Notes: generated by a model from the letters alone, not told the origin. Shown: positions 15,629-24,396, numbered from the stretch's first letter. The stretch is 64,000 nucleotides of DNA from Pseudomonas sp. 2FG (GCF_005502935.1 NZ_SCMP01000017.1:21577-85576), one strand, 5' to 3'. Program-made: numbers and translations.

Positions 15629-15770
15629 AGAACCTGTTCATGATCTGCTGCGCGTCGGCCATGCGGCGTTGAAATCGGGCTAAAAATGCTCATTTACTAC
15701 TTGTAAACTGCGCTTTTGAGCCCGATTTCGCCTTGCCTGACCTTAGCTCGCGAGATCGTGAACAGGCTCT
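15629..15770. repeat. MITE-like inverted-repeat element, copy 1 (142 bp)
   Basis: The element begins AGAACCTGTTCATGATCT and ends in the complement of AGAGCCTGTTCACGATCT, giving 18-bp terminal inverted repeats with two mismatches. An internal pair AAATCGGGCT / AGCCCGATTT forms a further hairpin. It has no coding capacity. A related element lies at 47647-47802. Confidence 0.8.
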
Positions 15771-15926
15771 AAGGACGCCCTGCATTAGTTCTTCCTCGTC
15801 ATTCCCGCGCAGCTTGTCCCCGCGTAAGCGGGGAGCGGGACCCGAACAGCGCTTTAGCGCTGGCCCGAGGGGTCAATAATCCAGTCTCTACAGAGCGCCG
15901 ACTCGGCGGGTCAGGAGCGCTACACT

Positions 15927-16367
15927 CAGTGGGTGGACACCAAAGCGTTCGGTTTCCGCTTGTTCGACCTCACCAACAAGCCGGCGGGCTTGTCCGATCT
16001 ACAGACAAGGTAGTCGTCCAGAACTTCGTCTACACCCGTTACAAGGACGTGTGTCCGCTACGGAGTGCCTGCAGGCGAACGGCCTCCAGATGGAGGTCGT
16101 AGCGACCAACGACTTGGTCAGGATCAAGCAGGAACAGAACATCCCCGAGAAGCAGGATGGCTACCGCGCCATGCGAATTCAGAACTATGTGGTCGAAGGC
16201 CACCTGCCGATGGAGTTCATCAACAGGCTCTTGAGGGAACGCCCATGGTCACGGGCTTCTCGGTACCCCGCATGCGCCGCCAGGCAGGGGCGGGCCGAAG
16301 CGGGAGCCGTTCAAGCTGTACTGCAGCCGTCGCAGCTGCCGAGCCCAAGTTCAAGGGAACGCTCTAA
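15927..16367 (+). pseudogene. Fused relics of a SCO1/SenC gene and a DUF411 (copG-like) gene
   Basis: From 15927 the sequence reads QWVDTKAFGFRLFDLTNKPA, then after a one-base shift DKVVVQNFVYTRYKDVCP, a recognisable SCO/SenC copper-chaperone segment around its CxxxC site, of which the first Cys is Tyr here. At about 16051 it jumps into LQANGLQMEVVATNDLVRIK and QNYVVEGHLPMEFINRLLRE, the middle of a DUF411 protein without its CGCC start. A second shift gives MVTGFSVPRM, the usual GxSVPGMP end. Both genes are broken by deletions and frameshifts; this is not a functional CDS. Confidence 0.75.
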
Positions 16368-16413
16368 GCGCACCGGCCTAGTCTGGGTTTGGCGGCTGGC
16401 AACCGCAGGCCTC

Positions 16414-16938
16414 ATGGCCCTCGTCCTGCAGGCCGGCAGCCAGGGAGCCGAGCAGGCCGCCGAGCCCAGCACCCGCGCCGGCTTGATGATCTGGCCTCAG
16501 TCGATGCCAGTGCCGGAGGTCAAATTCGTCGATGGCGAGGGCACGCCCCACACCCTGGCCGACTTCAAGGGCAAGGTGGTGCTGCTGAATGTTTGGGCAA
16601 CCTGGTGTGCCCCATGCCGCCAGGAGATGCCGACCCTGGATCGGCTGCAGGCGCAGCTCGGCGGCGCCGACTTTCAGGTCCTTGCGCTCGCCACCGATCA
16701 AGACGGGCCGCAGGTCGTGCGGGACTTCTACCGCGAGATCGGCATCCAGCACCTCGAGCTCTATATCGACGACAGCGCCCGAGCGATCTCGAGCCTCAAC
16801 GCGTTCGGCCTGCCGATCACCTTGCTGCTGGATCGCCAGGGCCGGGAGGTGGGCCGCAAGCTCGGTGCCGCCGAATGGGACAGCCCGGAGGTCATCGAGT
16901 ACCTGCGCGAGGTCATTGCTTCAACCCAGAGGAATTAG
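16414..16938 (+). CDS. TlpA/ResA-like thioredoxin-fold protein
   Basis: From the ATG at 16414 the product is 174 residues: a short hydrophobic start, then PVPEVKFVDGEGTPHTLADF, KVVLLNVWATWCAPCRQEMP with the WCxPC active site near residue 64, and FGLPITLLLDRQGREVGRKLG with the cis-Pro loop. It is a periplasmic thiol-disulfide oxidoreductase of the TlpA/ResA type. The frame stays open upstream into the SCO/DUF411 relic, and the natural signal sequence (WVWRLATAGLMALVLQAG) seems to begin a few codons before 16414 without a start codon, so the original 5' end may be lost. It is followed by ccdA 6 bases later, its likely electron donor. Confidence 0.8.
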   Translation: MALVLQAGSQGAEQAAEPSTRAGLMIWPQSMPVPEVKFVDGEGTPHTLADFKGKVVLLNVWATWCAPCRQEMPTLDRLQAQLGGADFQVLALATDQDGPQVVRDFYREIGIQHLELYIDDSARAISSLNAFGLPITLLLDRQGREVGRKLGAAEWDSPEVIEYLREVIASTQRN

Positions 16939-16944
16939 TCGGCG

Positions 16945-17688
16945 ATGAGTCTGAGTAACATCGGCATCCTGAGCGCCTTTGCCGCCGGGATGATCTCGTT
17001 CCTGTCACCCTGCGTGCTGCCGCTGGTGCCCGGCTATCTGTCCTACGTCGCCGGTCGCTCGGTAGACGAGTTGCAGGCTTTGAAAGGCCGGCGCGAGCGG
17101 CTCGCCGTGATCGGCATGAGCCTGAGTTTCGTACTCGGCTTCACGACGGTGTTCATCGCGCTGGGGGCCAGCGCCACCGCCATCAGCCGGCTGCTACTCG
17201 CCCACCGGCAGGAAACCAACCTGATCGGCGGGCTGATCGTGATCGCTTTCGGGCTGTTCATGACCGGTCTGATCAACCCACGTTGGCTGCATATGGACGT
17301 GCGCTTCGTCCACCAGCTCAAGTCCACGGGCGGCCCGCTGGCCGCTTACGTCCTGGGCGTGGCCTTTGCCTTCGGCTGGACGCCCTGCATTGGCCCCATC
17401 CTGGGCAGCATCTTGACGATGAGCGCCGCCCGTGGCGCCGCCGGCGTCAACGGCATCGCGCTGCTGTCCGTCTACTCGCTGGGTCTGGGGATGCCGTTCC
17501 TGTTGACCGCCCTGTTCACCAACTATTTCCTGGCCCACCTGAAGCGGCTTCGCCGTTGGAGCCGGGCGATCCATGTTGGCTCCGGTGTGATCCTGATCCT
17601 GATGGGACTGACCATGGTAACCGGCCAACTTTCGGCCTTCGCTTATTGGCTTTTGGAGATGTTTCCGGCGCTGGGCAGGATCGGCTAG
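16945..17688 (+). CDS. ccdA: CcdA-type inner-membrane thiol-disulfide transporter
   Basis: The 247-residue polytopic protein has MISFLSPCVLPLVPGYLSY near residue 15 and FAFGWTPCIGPILGSIL near 144, the two conserved proline-flanked cysteines that carry electrons across the membrane. Six membrane segments are predicted. CcdA passes reducing power from cytoplasmic thioredoxin to periplasmic TlpA-like proteins; the tlpA-like gene directly upstream fits. In metal islands such pairs may keep copper or mercury thiol sites reduced, an inference. Confidence 0.92.
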   Translation: MSLSNIGILSAFAAGMISFLSPCVLPLVPGYLSYVAGRSVDELQALKGRRERLAVIGMSLSFVLGFTTVFIALGASATAISRLLLAHRQETNLIGGLIVIAFGLFMTGLINPRWLHMDVRFVHQLKSTGGPLAAYVLGVAFAFGWTPCIGPILGSILTMSAARGAAGVNGIALLSVYSLGLGMPFLLTALFTNYFLAHLKRLRRWSRAIHVGSGVILILMGLTMVTGQLSAFAYWLLEMFPALGRIG

Positions 17689-17826
17689 CGGTGATCGAGG
17701 ACCATGCTTTCATGGAAAGAGGCCAAACAACTTTGAGTGACTGTTTCCACGATGCGCCGAAGGCGAGGATCACTGTGCATGGCCGACGACCACGCGCTCT
17801 AGCTCGGCGATCACGAAGGAAAGGGC

Positions 17827-18669
17827 ATGTCAGAACTGTTGCTTGAGAACGAGCCGCTTATCCGCATCAGCTTGTTTCTCGGCATTTTTGTCGCGTTGGC
17901 GGCATGGGAGGTGGCGGCGCCCCGGCGCCGGCGGGAAATTCCCCGCTTGCTGCGCTGGACCAACAACCTCGGCGTGGTCGTGATCGACACGATCCTTGTC
18001 CGTCTCACCTTCCCCGTCGCTGCGGTCGGTCTTGCGTTGCTTGCCGAGGCGCGTGGCTGGGGCCTACTTAACCTGTTCGAACCGCCTGCCGGGCTCGCCT
18101 TGCTGGTGTCGCTACTGGCGCTCGATCTCGCGATTTATCTTCAGCATGTGATGTTCCATGCGGTCCCCGCCCTCTGGCGGCTGCACCGAATGCATCATGC
18201 CGACCTGGAGTTCGATGTCACGACGGGGTTGCGCTTTCACCCCATCGAGATCCTGCTCTCGATGGGCTTCAAATTCGCCGTGGTCGTCTCGCTCGGACCG
18301 CCCGCCATGGCGGTGCTTGTCTTCGAGGCGCTGCTGAATGCAACTTCGATGTTCAACCACAGCAACGTACGCATTCCGCTCGGGCTGGACCGCGCCCTGC
18401 GCTGGATCCTCGTCACCCCGGACATGCACCGTGTCCATCATTCCATCCACCCGAACGAGACCAACAGCAATTTCGGCTTCAACCTGCCTTGTTGGGACCG
18501 ACTGTTTGGAACCTACCGTGCCCAGCCGCAGGAAGGCCACGAAGGCATGACCATCGGCATCGAACAGTTCCGCACCAGCCGTGATCTCTGGCTCGACCGG
18601 ATGTTGATTCAACCCCTACTTGGTGCGGCAAACGGTTATCCCATCAATCGCGAAGAGGGCAAGAAGTGA
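17827..18669 (+). CDS. Sterol desaturase / fatty acid hydroxylase family membrane protein
   Basis: 280 residues with four or so membrane segments and the His-box pattern of the fatty acid hydroxylase superfamily: LQHVMFH near 107, WRLHRMHHADLEFD near 119, FNHSNV near 176 and DMHRVHHSIHPNETNSNFGF near 199. These boxes hold a di-iron centre. It starts after GGAAAGGG at 17818. Its substrate is unknown. Genes of this family occur in several metal-resistance islands, but their role there is not established. Confidence 0.88.
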   Translation: MSELLLENEPLIRISLFLGIFVALAAWEVAAPRRRREIPRLLRWTNNLGVVVIDTILVRLTFPVAAVGLALLAEARGWGLLNLFEPPAGLALLVSLLALDLAIYLQHVMFHAVPALWRLHRMHHADLEFDVTTGLRFHPIEILLSMGFKFAVVVSLGPPAMAVLVFEALLNATSMFNHSNVRIPLGLDRALRWILVTPDMHRVHHSIHPNETNSNFGFNLPCWDRLFGTYRAQPQEGHEGMTIGIEQFRTSRDLWLDRMLIQPLLGAANGYPINREEGKK

Positions 18670-18743
18670 ATCGGCACCGTCTCATCCCCCGCCCGCAGCT
18701 TCGCGCCGGCCTTCGCGGACTCGCCCAGCAATCGAGTTGACGC

Positions 18744-18774
18744 TTGACCTTGCCCCAATGACAAGGTCCACCCT
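18744..18774 (+). promoter_or_regulatory. CueR-type promoter of the copper ATPase
   Basis: TTGACC at 18744-18749 is followed after 19 bases by CACCCT. The spacer carries an inverted repeat with arms ACCTTG (18747-18752) and CAAGGT (18762-18767), which fits the CueR box at Cu-ATPase promoters. It fixes the start of the ATPase downstream, at 18806. Confidence 0.8.
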
Positions 18775-18805
18775 TGCGCTAGAGAGCTATTTCCGGAGGT
18801 TGATG

Positions 18806-21235
18806 ATGACCAGCGCGCTCCCCACGTCCACTGCTGCCCTGCCCGCCGGTTCAGTCCGGCAATGGACGCTCGGCGTAGCCGGCATGACCTGCGCGTCCTG
18901 CGTGGCACGTGTCGAGAAGGCATTGACCCGAGTACCCGGTGTTGCTGCCGCCAGTGTCAACTTGATCAGCGAAGCGGCCACTATTGAAGTGGATGCCGAC
19001 GTCGCGCTGGCACCCCTGCTCCAGGCGATAGTGGGCGCGGGCTATCGCGTGAAGGAAGACGAACTGGACTTGGCCATCGTCGGCATGACCTGTGCCTCGT
19101 GCGTCGGGCGCGTCGAAAAGGCCCTGCTGAAGGTGCCGGGTGTGCTGGCGGCCGCGGTGAACCTGGCCAGCGAGGCGGCCCGGGTCCGGGTGGTGTCCGG
19201 CGTGGTATCGCTGGCGGCGCTGATCCAGGCGGTAGCGGCCGCCGGCTACGAGGCCAGTGTGCCGGCAGCCGAGGTGTCTGCCGCCGCGCCGCCTCACCGC
19301 GACTGGTGGCCGGTGGCTGTGGCCGCCGTGCTGTCCTTGCCGCTCGTGGCGCAGATGCTCGCCGCGTTGTTGGGGGCGCGGTGGAGCCTGCCAGGCTGGG
19401 TGCAGTTGCTACTGGCCACGCCGGTGCAGTTCTGGCTGGGCGCGCGTTTCTATCGGGCCGGCTGGCGGGCCTTGCGCGTCGGCAGCGGCAATATGGACCT
19501 GCTGGTGGCGCTCGGCACCAGCGCGGGCTACGGGCTGTCGGCCTACTTGCTGGCGACGCATTCCGGTCCAGGCGTCCCGCACCTCTATTTCGAGGCTTCC
19601 GCGGTAGTCATTACCCTGGTCTTGCTCGGCAAATGGCTAGAAGCACGCGCCAAGCACCATACCGCGGACGCCATTCGGGCGCTGCAGGCGCTACGACCGG
19701 ACACCGCCCGCGTGCGGCGCGACGACGTGGAGTACGAGGTGCCAGCGAGCTCACTGATAGTCGGTGACCTGGTGGCGGTGCGACCGGGCGAGCGGGTGCC
19801 GGCCGACGGCGTGGTGCACGAAGGACGCAGCCATCTCGACGAGTCGCTGCTGACCGGCGAGAGCCTGCCGGTGGCGAAAGGTGAAGGCGACCCGGTCACC
19901 GGTGGCGCAATCAATGGCGAAGGTTTGCTACTGATCGTGACCACAGCGGTCGGCGCGGAAAGCACCCTGGCCCGGATCATCCGGCTGGTCGAAAACGCCC
20001 AGGCGGCCAAGGCGCCGATCCAGCGTTTGGTGGATCGGGTCAGCGCCGTCTTCGTACCGGTGGTGCTGGTGGTCGCGGCCATGACCCTGCTGATCGGCTG
20101 GTGGCTGACCGGCGAGGTGGCCGGCCCGCTGATCAACGCGGTGGCGGTGCTGGTGATCGCCTGCCCCTGTGCGCTGGGCCTCGCCACACCGACCGTGATC
20201 ATGGCCGGTACCGGTGTCGGCGCGCGCCACGGCATTCTGATCAAGGACGCGGAAGCCTTGGAGATCGCGCACCGCGTGAGCGTAGTGGCCTTCGACAAGA
20301 CCGGCACGCTGACACTGGGCAAACCCCAGGTGACGGCGCTGGAGGCGGCGGATGGCAATAGCGTGCGCCTGCTGCAACTCGCCGCATCGGCGCAGGTCGG
20401 CAGCGAGCACCCGCTGGCGCAGGCACTTCTGGACAGAGCCCAGCAAGAGGGCGCGACCTTATTACCGACATCCAGGGTCACGGCGCTGCCGGGACGCGGC
20501 CTGGCGGCCTCGGTCGCAGGCTGCGAGCTGCGCCTGGGCAGCACGCGGTTGATGCAGGAACTCGGCGTGGATCTGTCGCCGCTCGCGGCGTCCGCGGCGG
20601 CGCTGGCCCAGGCCGGCAATAGCCTGTCCTGGCTTGCCGACGTGACAGAACAACCGGTGCTGTTGGGCCTGATCGCCTTCGGTGATGTGCTGAAGCCTTC
20701 CGCACGGCAGGCTGTGGCGCGCTTGCACGAACTGGGCATCCGCACCGTGATGATCACCGGCGACAACCAGGGGGCGGCCGCTAGCGTGGCCAGACTGCTC
20801 GGCCTCGACGAGGTGCGCGCCGAGGTGCTGCCGGGCGATAAGGCGGCCGTGGTGCAAGCGCTGAAGGCCGATGGCGCGGTAGTGGCGATGGTCGGCGATG
20901 GCATCAACGATGCGCCGGCACTGGCGGCGGCCGACGTCGGCATCGCCATGTCGACCGGCTCCGACGTGGCGATGCACACCGCGGGTATCACCCTGATGCG
21001 CGGCGATCCGGCGCTGGTGGCGGATGCGTTGGCACTGTCCCGGCAAACCTACGGGCGGATTCTGAAGAGCCTGTTCTGGGCCTTCGTCTACAACCTGGTC
21101 GGCATTCCGCTGGCGGCGATGGGACTTTTGAATCCGGTGGTGGCCGGCGCGGCGATGGCGTTGTCCAGCGTCTCGGTGGTCACTTACGCCTTGCTGCTGA
21201 AACGTTGGCAGCCGGCACGGCGAGAGCTGGGCTGA
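18806..21235 (+). CDS. cueA: P1B-1 copper-exporting ATPase with two metal-binding domains
   Basis: About 809 residues. Two tandem heavy-metal domains carry GMTCASCVARVEKAL near residue 30 and GMTCASCVGRVEKAL near 97. Eight membrane segments, TGES near 353, the copper channel motif CPCALG near 452, DKTGTLT near 497, the SEHPLAQ HP motif near 534 and GDGINDAPA near 698 follow. It exports Cu(I) or Ag(I) from the cytoplasm. The ATG at 18806 has GGAGG six bases before it and lies after the CueR-type promoter; the frame is open upstream to 18620 but that part is not expected to be translated. A cueR relic follows downstream. The symbol cueA is used to separate it from the oxidase CopA. Confidence 0.94.
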   Translation: MTSALPTSTAALPAGSVRQWTLGVAGMTCASCVARVEKALTRVPGVAAASVNLISEAATIEVDADVALAPLLQAIVGAGYRVKEDELDLAIVGMTCASCVGRVEKALLKVPGVLAAAVNLASEAARVRVVSGVVSLAALIQAVAAAGYEASVPAAEVSAAAPPHRDWWPVAVAAVLSLPLVAQMLAALLGARWSLPGWVQLLLATPVQFWLGARFYRAGWRALRVGSGNMDLLVALGTSAGYGLSAYLLATHSGPGVPHLYFEASAVVITLVLLGKWLEARAKHHTADAIRALQALRPDTARVRRDDVEYEVPASSLIVGDLVAVRPGERVPADGVVHEGRSHLDESLLTGESLPVAKGEGDPVTGGAINGEGLLLIVTTAVGAESTLARIIRLVENAQAAKAPIQRLVDRVSAVFVPVVLVVAAMTLLIGWWLTGEVAGPLINAVAVLVIACPCALGLATPTVIMAGTGVGARHGILIKDAEALEIAHRVSVVAFDKTGTLTLGKPQVTALEAADGNSVRLLQLAASAQVGSEHPLAQALLDRAQQEGATLLPTSRVTALPGRGLAASVAGCELRLGSTRLMQELGVDLSPLAASAAALAQAGNSLSWLADVTEQPVLLGLIAFGDVLKPSARQAVARLHELGIRTVMITGDNQGAAASVARLLGLDEVRAEVLPGDKAAVVQALKADGAVVAMVGDGINDAPALAAADVGIAMSTGSDVAMHTAGITLMRGDPALVADALALSRQTYGRILKSLFWAFVYNLVGIPLAAMGLLNPVVAGAAMALSSVSVVTYALLLKRWQPARRELG

Positions 21236-21264
21236 CTCGGTGACTCAGCGAGCGGAAGGCGTAA

Positions 21265-21339
21265 ATGAACATCGGTGAAGCGGCAAGTGAAGGCGGTTTG
21301 TCCGCCCGGATGATCCGCTACTACGAACGCTTTGCTTGA
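21265..21339 (+). pseudogene. cueR 5' remnant (24 codons)
   Basis: From the ATG at 21265 the frame reads MNIGEAASEGGLSARMIRYY then ERFA and stop. This is the DNA-binding helix-turn-helix start of a CueR/MerR-family regulator (MNIGEAA--SGLSA-MIRYYE), cut off after 24 residues. It sits 30 bases behind the copper ATPase, the usual place of cueR. The rest of the gene is absent. Confidence 0.8.
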
Positions 21340-21387
21340 GGCGAGGACAACCGCTTGATCCACGAACACATCCATACGGGTTCTTCC

Positions 21388-21401
21388 TTACGGATCAGTA
21401 A
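21388..21401. promoter_or_regulatory. CopR-like box upstream of the cus block
   Basis: TTACGGATCAGTAA is an inverted repeat one base per arm away from the TTACA-N4-TGTAA box seen before copA. It lies 37 bases before the start of the small secreted protein that precedes cusC. Confidence 0.45.
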
Positions 21402-21437
21402 TTGTCCGGCCCGTAACCAGCGACTAAACTCCCCCGC

Positions 21438-21794
21438 ATGAAACGCTCCCTGCGGTTTTGCCTCATCTTCCTGATCAGCCTGGCGCTCCCCCTCAGCGGG
21501 ATGGCGGGCCTCGCAGCAGCGACAGAACCTTGCCCGATGAAAACTGCGGGCATGGCGAAGATGGCGCCTGAAACCAGTACGGATGCGGGGCAGGACTGTT
21601 GCCAGGATATGGGCAGTCCCTCCGGTCATGGCAAGCTCTGCAAGCCCGGTCAGGAATGCAAGAGCGGCAGTTTGCTGCAGGTGTCGATCGTGAAGCCTGC
21701 CACCCGCTTGGCCAGTCCTCTCGTGCTGTCCCTCTCCAGCGACTTCCTGCCTGTCCGGACCCCGTCCGGGGTGTGGCGACCTCCCCGCGTTTGA
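21438..21794 (+). CDS. Small secreted Cys-rich protein upstream of cusCBA
   Basis: 118 residues with an N-terminal signal peptide (SLRFCLIFLISLALPLSGMA), then CPMKTAGMAKM, DCCQDMGS, KLCKPGQECKSGSLLQ and the C-terminal TPSGVWRPPRV. The Cys/Met content suggests metal binding in the periplasm. I recall similar unnamed proteins in front of CBA-type metal efflux operons of Pseudomonas. It lies 98 bases before cusC and is probably transcribed with it. No enzymatic domain is visible. Confidence 0.65.
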   Translation: MKRSLRFCLIFLISLALPLSGMAGLAAATEPCPMKTAGMAKMAPETSTDAGQDCCQDMGSPSGHGKLCKPGQECKSGSLLQVSIVKPATRLASPLVLSLSSDFLPVRTPSGVWRPPRV

Positions 21795-21892
21795 TTCCTG
21801 TTCGACACTGATGTCCTTCGCGCCTCGGCGGGTGGACTGGCCTGCGCGCGCGTCCGCGTTGCGCGCAGCGAATAATCACAGGAATCCAGAAC

Positions 21893-23149
21893 ATGAACTC
21901 CAAACGCTATTGCACCGGGTGGTCCGCCGTGGCTGCCCTGGTGGCAACCGTGCTGGCATTGCCGAGCCAGGCCGCCCCGCTGACACTCGATGAAGCCTTG
22001 CGGCTGGCCGAAGACAATGCCCCTTCACTGAGCGCCCAGGCGGCCAAGCTGCAAGCCGCCAGCAGTGCCGCCATCCCGGCCGGCGAATTACCCGATCCGA
22101 AGTTACTGCTGGGCGTGCAGAACTACCCCATCGGCGGTCCCGAGCGCTGGAGTATCGACCAGGACTTCATGACCATGCAGATGGTCGGAGTCATGCAGGA
22201 GGTGCCCAACCGCGACAAGCGCCGGGCGCGCATCGAGGTGGCCGAGGCGGCCGTCGACCGAGCAACGGCCGAAAGCCGGGTGGAACGCCTGAACGTCCGT
22301 CAGGCCACCGCCCTGGCCTGGATCAGCAGCTACTCGGTGGAGCGCAAACAGGCGCTGTTCCAGAACTTCTTCCGCGAGAATCGCCTGCTGGCCGATAGCG
22401 TCCGCGCGCAGATCGCCGGCGGCCGTGCACAGGCCGCCGATGCCGTGACGCCGAAGCAGGAGGCGGCCCTACTGGATGAGCAACAGGACGAACTGATCCG
22501 TTTGCGCGCGCAGGCCCGCGCCGCACTCAGGCGCTGGATCGGCCCGGCCGCCGATGAGCCGCTGGCCGGCAGCTTGCCGGAGTGGCCCATCGATGCCTCA
22601 GGTTATGCCCATAAGCTGCAACACCACCCCGCGCTGACGGCCTACGAACCAATGACCCGCGAGGCGCAAGCCAAGGTGCACGAGGCGGTGGCGGAGAAGA
22701 CCTCCGACTGGAGCTGGGAGCTCGACTACCAGCGCCGCGGCCGCGAGTTCGGCGACATGATGAGCGTGCAGCTCAGCTTCGATCTGCCGCTATTTCCCGG
22801 CTCCCGGCAGAACCCCAAGATCGCCGCCAAACATGCCGAGCTGAACGCGCTTGCGGCCGAGCGCGAAGTCCTCGCCCGCGAGCATGCCCAGCAACTGGAA
22901 GATGACCTGGCCGAATACCAGCGCCTGAACCGCGCCGTGCGCCGCAGCCAGGACAGCCTGATACCCCTGGCCCAGGAAAAGGTGGAACTGAGCATGGCCA
23001 GCTACCGCGCCGGCACAGGCGACCTGGCGGCCGTCATCGCCGCCCGTCGCGAGCTGATCGAGGCGCGCCTCAAACATATCGACTTCGAAGAGCAGCGGGC
23101 CCTGACCGGCGCCCGGCTGTATTTCACTTATGGGGAGGTTAACCAATGA
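21893..23149 (+). CDS. cusC: CusC-type outer-membrane channel of copper/silver efflux pump
   Basis: The 418-residue TolC-family protein has a signal peptide ending PSQA-APLTLDEALRLAE and the two long coiled-coil repeats typical of outer-membrane efflux channels, with DPKLLLGVQNYPIGG, MQEVPNRDKRRARIEVAEA and ELDYQRRGREFGDMMSVQLSFDLPLF. No lipobox Cys is present. It completes the tripartite pump. Its stop overlaps the cusB start (ATGA). CzcC-type naming is possible but cusA and cusF point to Cu/Ag. Confidence 0.9.
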   Translation: MNSKRYCTGWSAVAALVATVLALPSQAAPLTLDEALRLAEDNAPSLSAQAAKLQAASSAAIPAGELPDPKLLLGVQNYPIGGPERWSIDQDFMTMQMVGVMQEVPNRDKRRARIEVAEAAVDRATAESRVERLNVRQATALAWISSYSVERKQALFQNFFRENRLLADSVRAQIAGGRAQAADAVTPKQEAALLDEQQDELIRLRAQARAALRRWIGPAADEPLAGSLPEWPIDASGYAHKLQHHPALTAYEPMTREAQAKVHEAVAEKTSDWSWELDYQRRGREFGDMMSVQLSFDLPLFPGSRQNPKIAAKHAELNALAAEREVLAREHAQQLEDDLAEYQRLNRAVRRSQDSLIPLAQEKVELSMASYRAGTGDLAAVIAARRELIEARLKHIDFEEQRALTGARLYFTYGEVNQ

Positions 23150-24396
23150 CTGCGCAGATCTGGAAAGGGGCGTTGTTGGCTGGCTTGGCGGCCACCCTCG
23201 GCGTTGCCGGCGGCTACTGGTTCGCTCAGCAGCGCATGGATGGAATGCCCGGCGCGGCCGCCGAACCGGGCGCCAGCGCGCAAGACCAGCGCCCGGTGCT
23301 CTACTGGTACGACCCGATGTACCCGCAGCAGAAGTTCGACCAGCCGGGCAAATCGCCCTTCATGGACATGCAACTGGTGCCTCAATACGCCGATGCAGCA
23401 GCGGATAGCGCAGCGGTCAGCATCGACCCCAGCCTGACCCAGAACCTCGGTCTGCGCCTGGCCACAGTCAGCCGTGGAGCCCTCGCCAGCAACCTGGAGG
23501 TGGTCGGCGTGCTGGCGTTCAACGAACGGGATGTCGCCGTTATCCAGGCGCGTACCGCCGGTTTCGTCGAGCGCGTCTATGCCCGCGCGCCAGGCGATGT
23601 GCTGACGGCCAATGCAGCGCTGGCCGACCTGTTGGTGCCGGAATGGGCCGCCGCCCAGGAGGAGTTCCTCGCGCTCAAGCGCACTGGCGACGCCGGTTTG
23701 CTCACGGCGGCACGCCAGCGCCTGCGCCTCACCGGCATGCCGGCGGCGCTGATCGCCCAGGTGGAGCGCAGCGGCAAGACCCGGCCGATCCTGACCCTCA
23801 CCAGCCCCATTGCTGGTGTGTTGCAGGAGCTGGATGTGCGGGCCGGCATGACCGTGGCGACCGGCGACACCCTGGCCCGGGTCAACGGCTTGAGTAGCGT
23901 CTGGCTCGCGGTGGCCGTTCCCGAGGCCGAGGCCGGGACCATTGCCATTGGCCAGGCGGTCGAGGCACGCCTGCCGGCCTTCCCAGGGGCAGTGCTCGGT
24001 GGCACGGTCAGCGCCGTTCTGCCTGAGACGAATCCGGACAGCCGCACGGTTCGCGTGCGGGTCGAACTGCCCAACCCCGACGGCCGCCTGCGCCCCGGCA
24101 TGAGCGCCCAGGTGCGCCTGAACCGGTCGACTGAACAAAGCCTGTTGTGGGTGCCGAGCGAGGCGGTCATCCGCACCGGCCGCCGTGCCTTGGTGATGCT
24201 CGCCGAAGACGGCGGGCGCTACCGCCCGGTCGAAGTACAGCTAGGGCGCGAAAGCGAAGACAAGACGGTGGTGCTGCAAGGTCTAGAGGAAGGCCAGCAG
24301 GTGGTCGCCTCCGGCCAGTTCCTGCTGGATTCCGAGGCTAGCCTCAAGGGCCTCCTGCCGCCAGCCACGCCCGAACAGCGGGAGAACCGGCCATGA
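23146..24396 (+). CDS. cusB: CusB-type periplasmic adaptor
   Basis: 416 residues with an N-terminal anchor (GALLAGLAATLGVAGGYWF) and the short heavy-metal-binding segment LYWYDPMYPQQKFDQPGKSP near residue 50, continuing FMDMQLVPQY, typical of CusB. Barrel-sandwich and beta-barrel domains of membrane fusion proteins follow. It links CusA to CusC and receives Cu(I) from CusF. The start overlaps cusC by four bases and the stop overlaps cusA by four. Confidence 0.93.
   Translation: MTAQIWKGALLAGLAATLGVAGGYWFAQQRMDGMPGAAAEPGASAQDQRPVLYWYDPMYPQQKFDQPGKSPFMDMQLVPQYADAAADSAAVSIDPSLTQNLGLRLATVSRGALASNLEVVGVLAFNERDVAVIQARTAGFVERVYARAPGDVLTANAALADLLVPEWAAAQEEFLALKRTGDAGLLTAARQRLRLTGMPAALIAQVERSGKTRPILTLTSPIAGVLQELDVRAGMTVATGDTLARVNGLSSVWLAVAVPEAEAGTIAIGQAVEARLPAFPGAVLGGTVSAVLPETNPDSRTVRVRVELPNPDGRLRPGMSAQVRLNRSTEQSLLWVPSEAVIRTGRRALVMLAEDGGRYRPVEVQLGRESEDKTVVLQGLEEGQQVVASGQFLLDSEASLKGLLPPATPEQRENRP

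Noticed and set aside
15781..15900. Possible REP or CRISPR-like repeats with GCGGGGAGCGGGAC
   Set aside because: Only local short dyads, no regular spacing or spacers.
18620..18805. Extended N-terminus of the copper ATPase
   Set aside because: The CueR-type promoter at 18744 lies inside it and a GGAGG site marks 18806.
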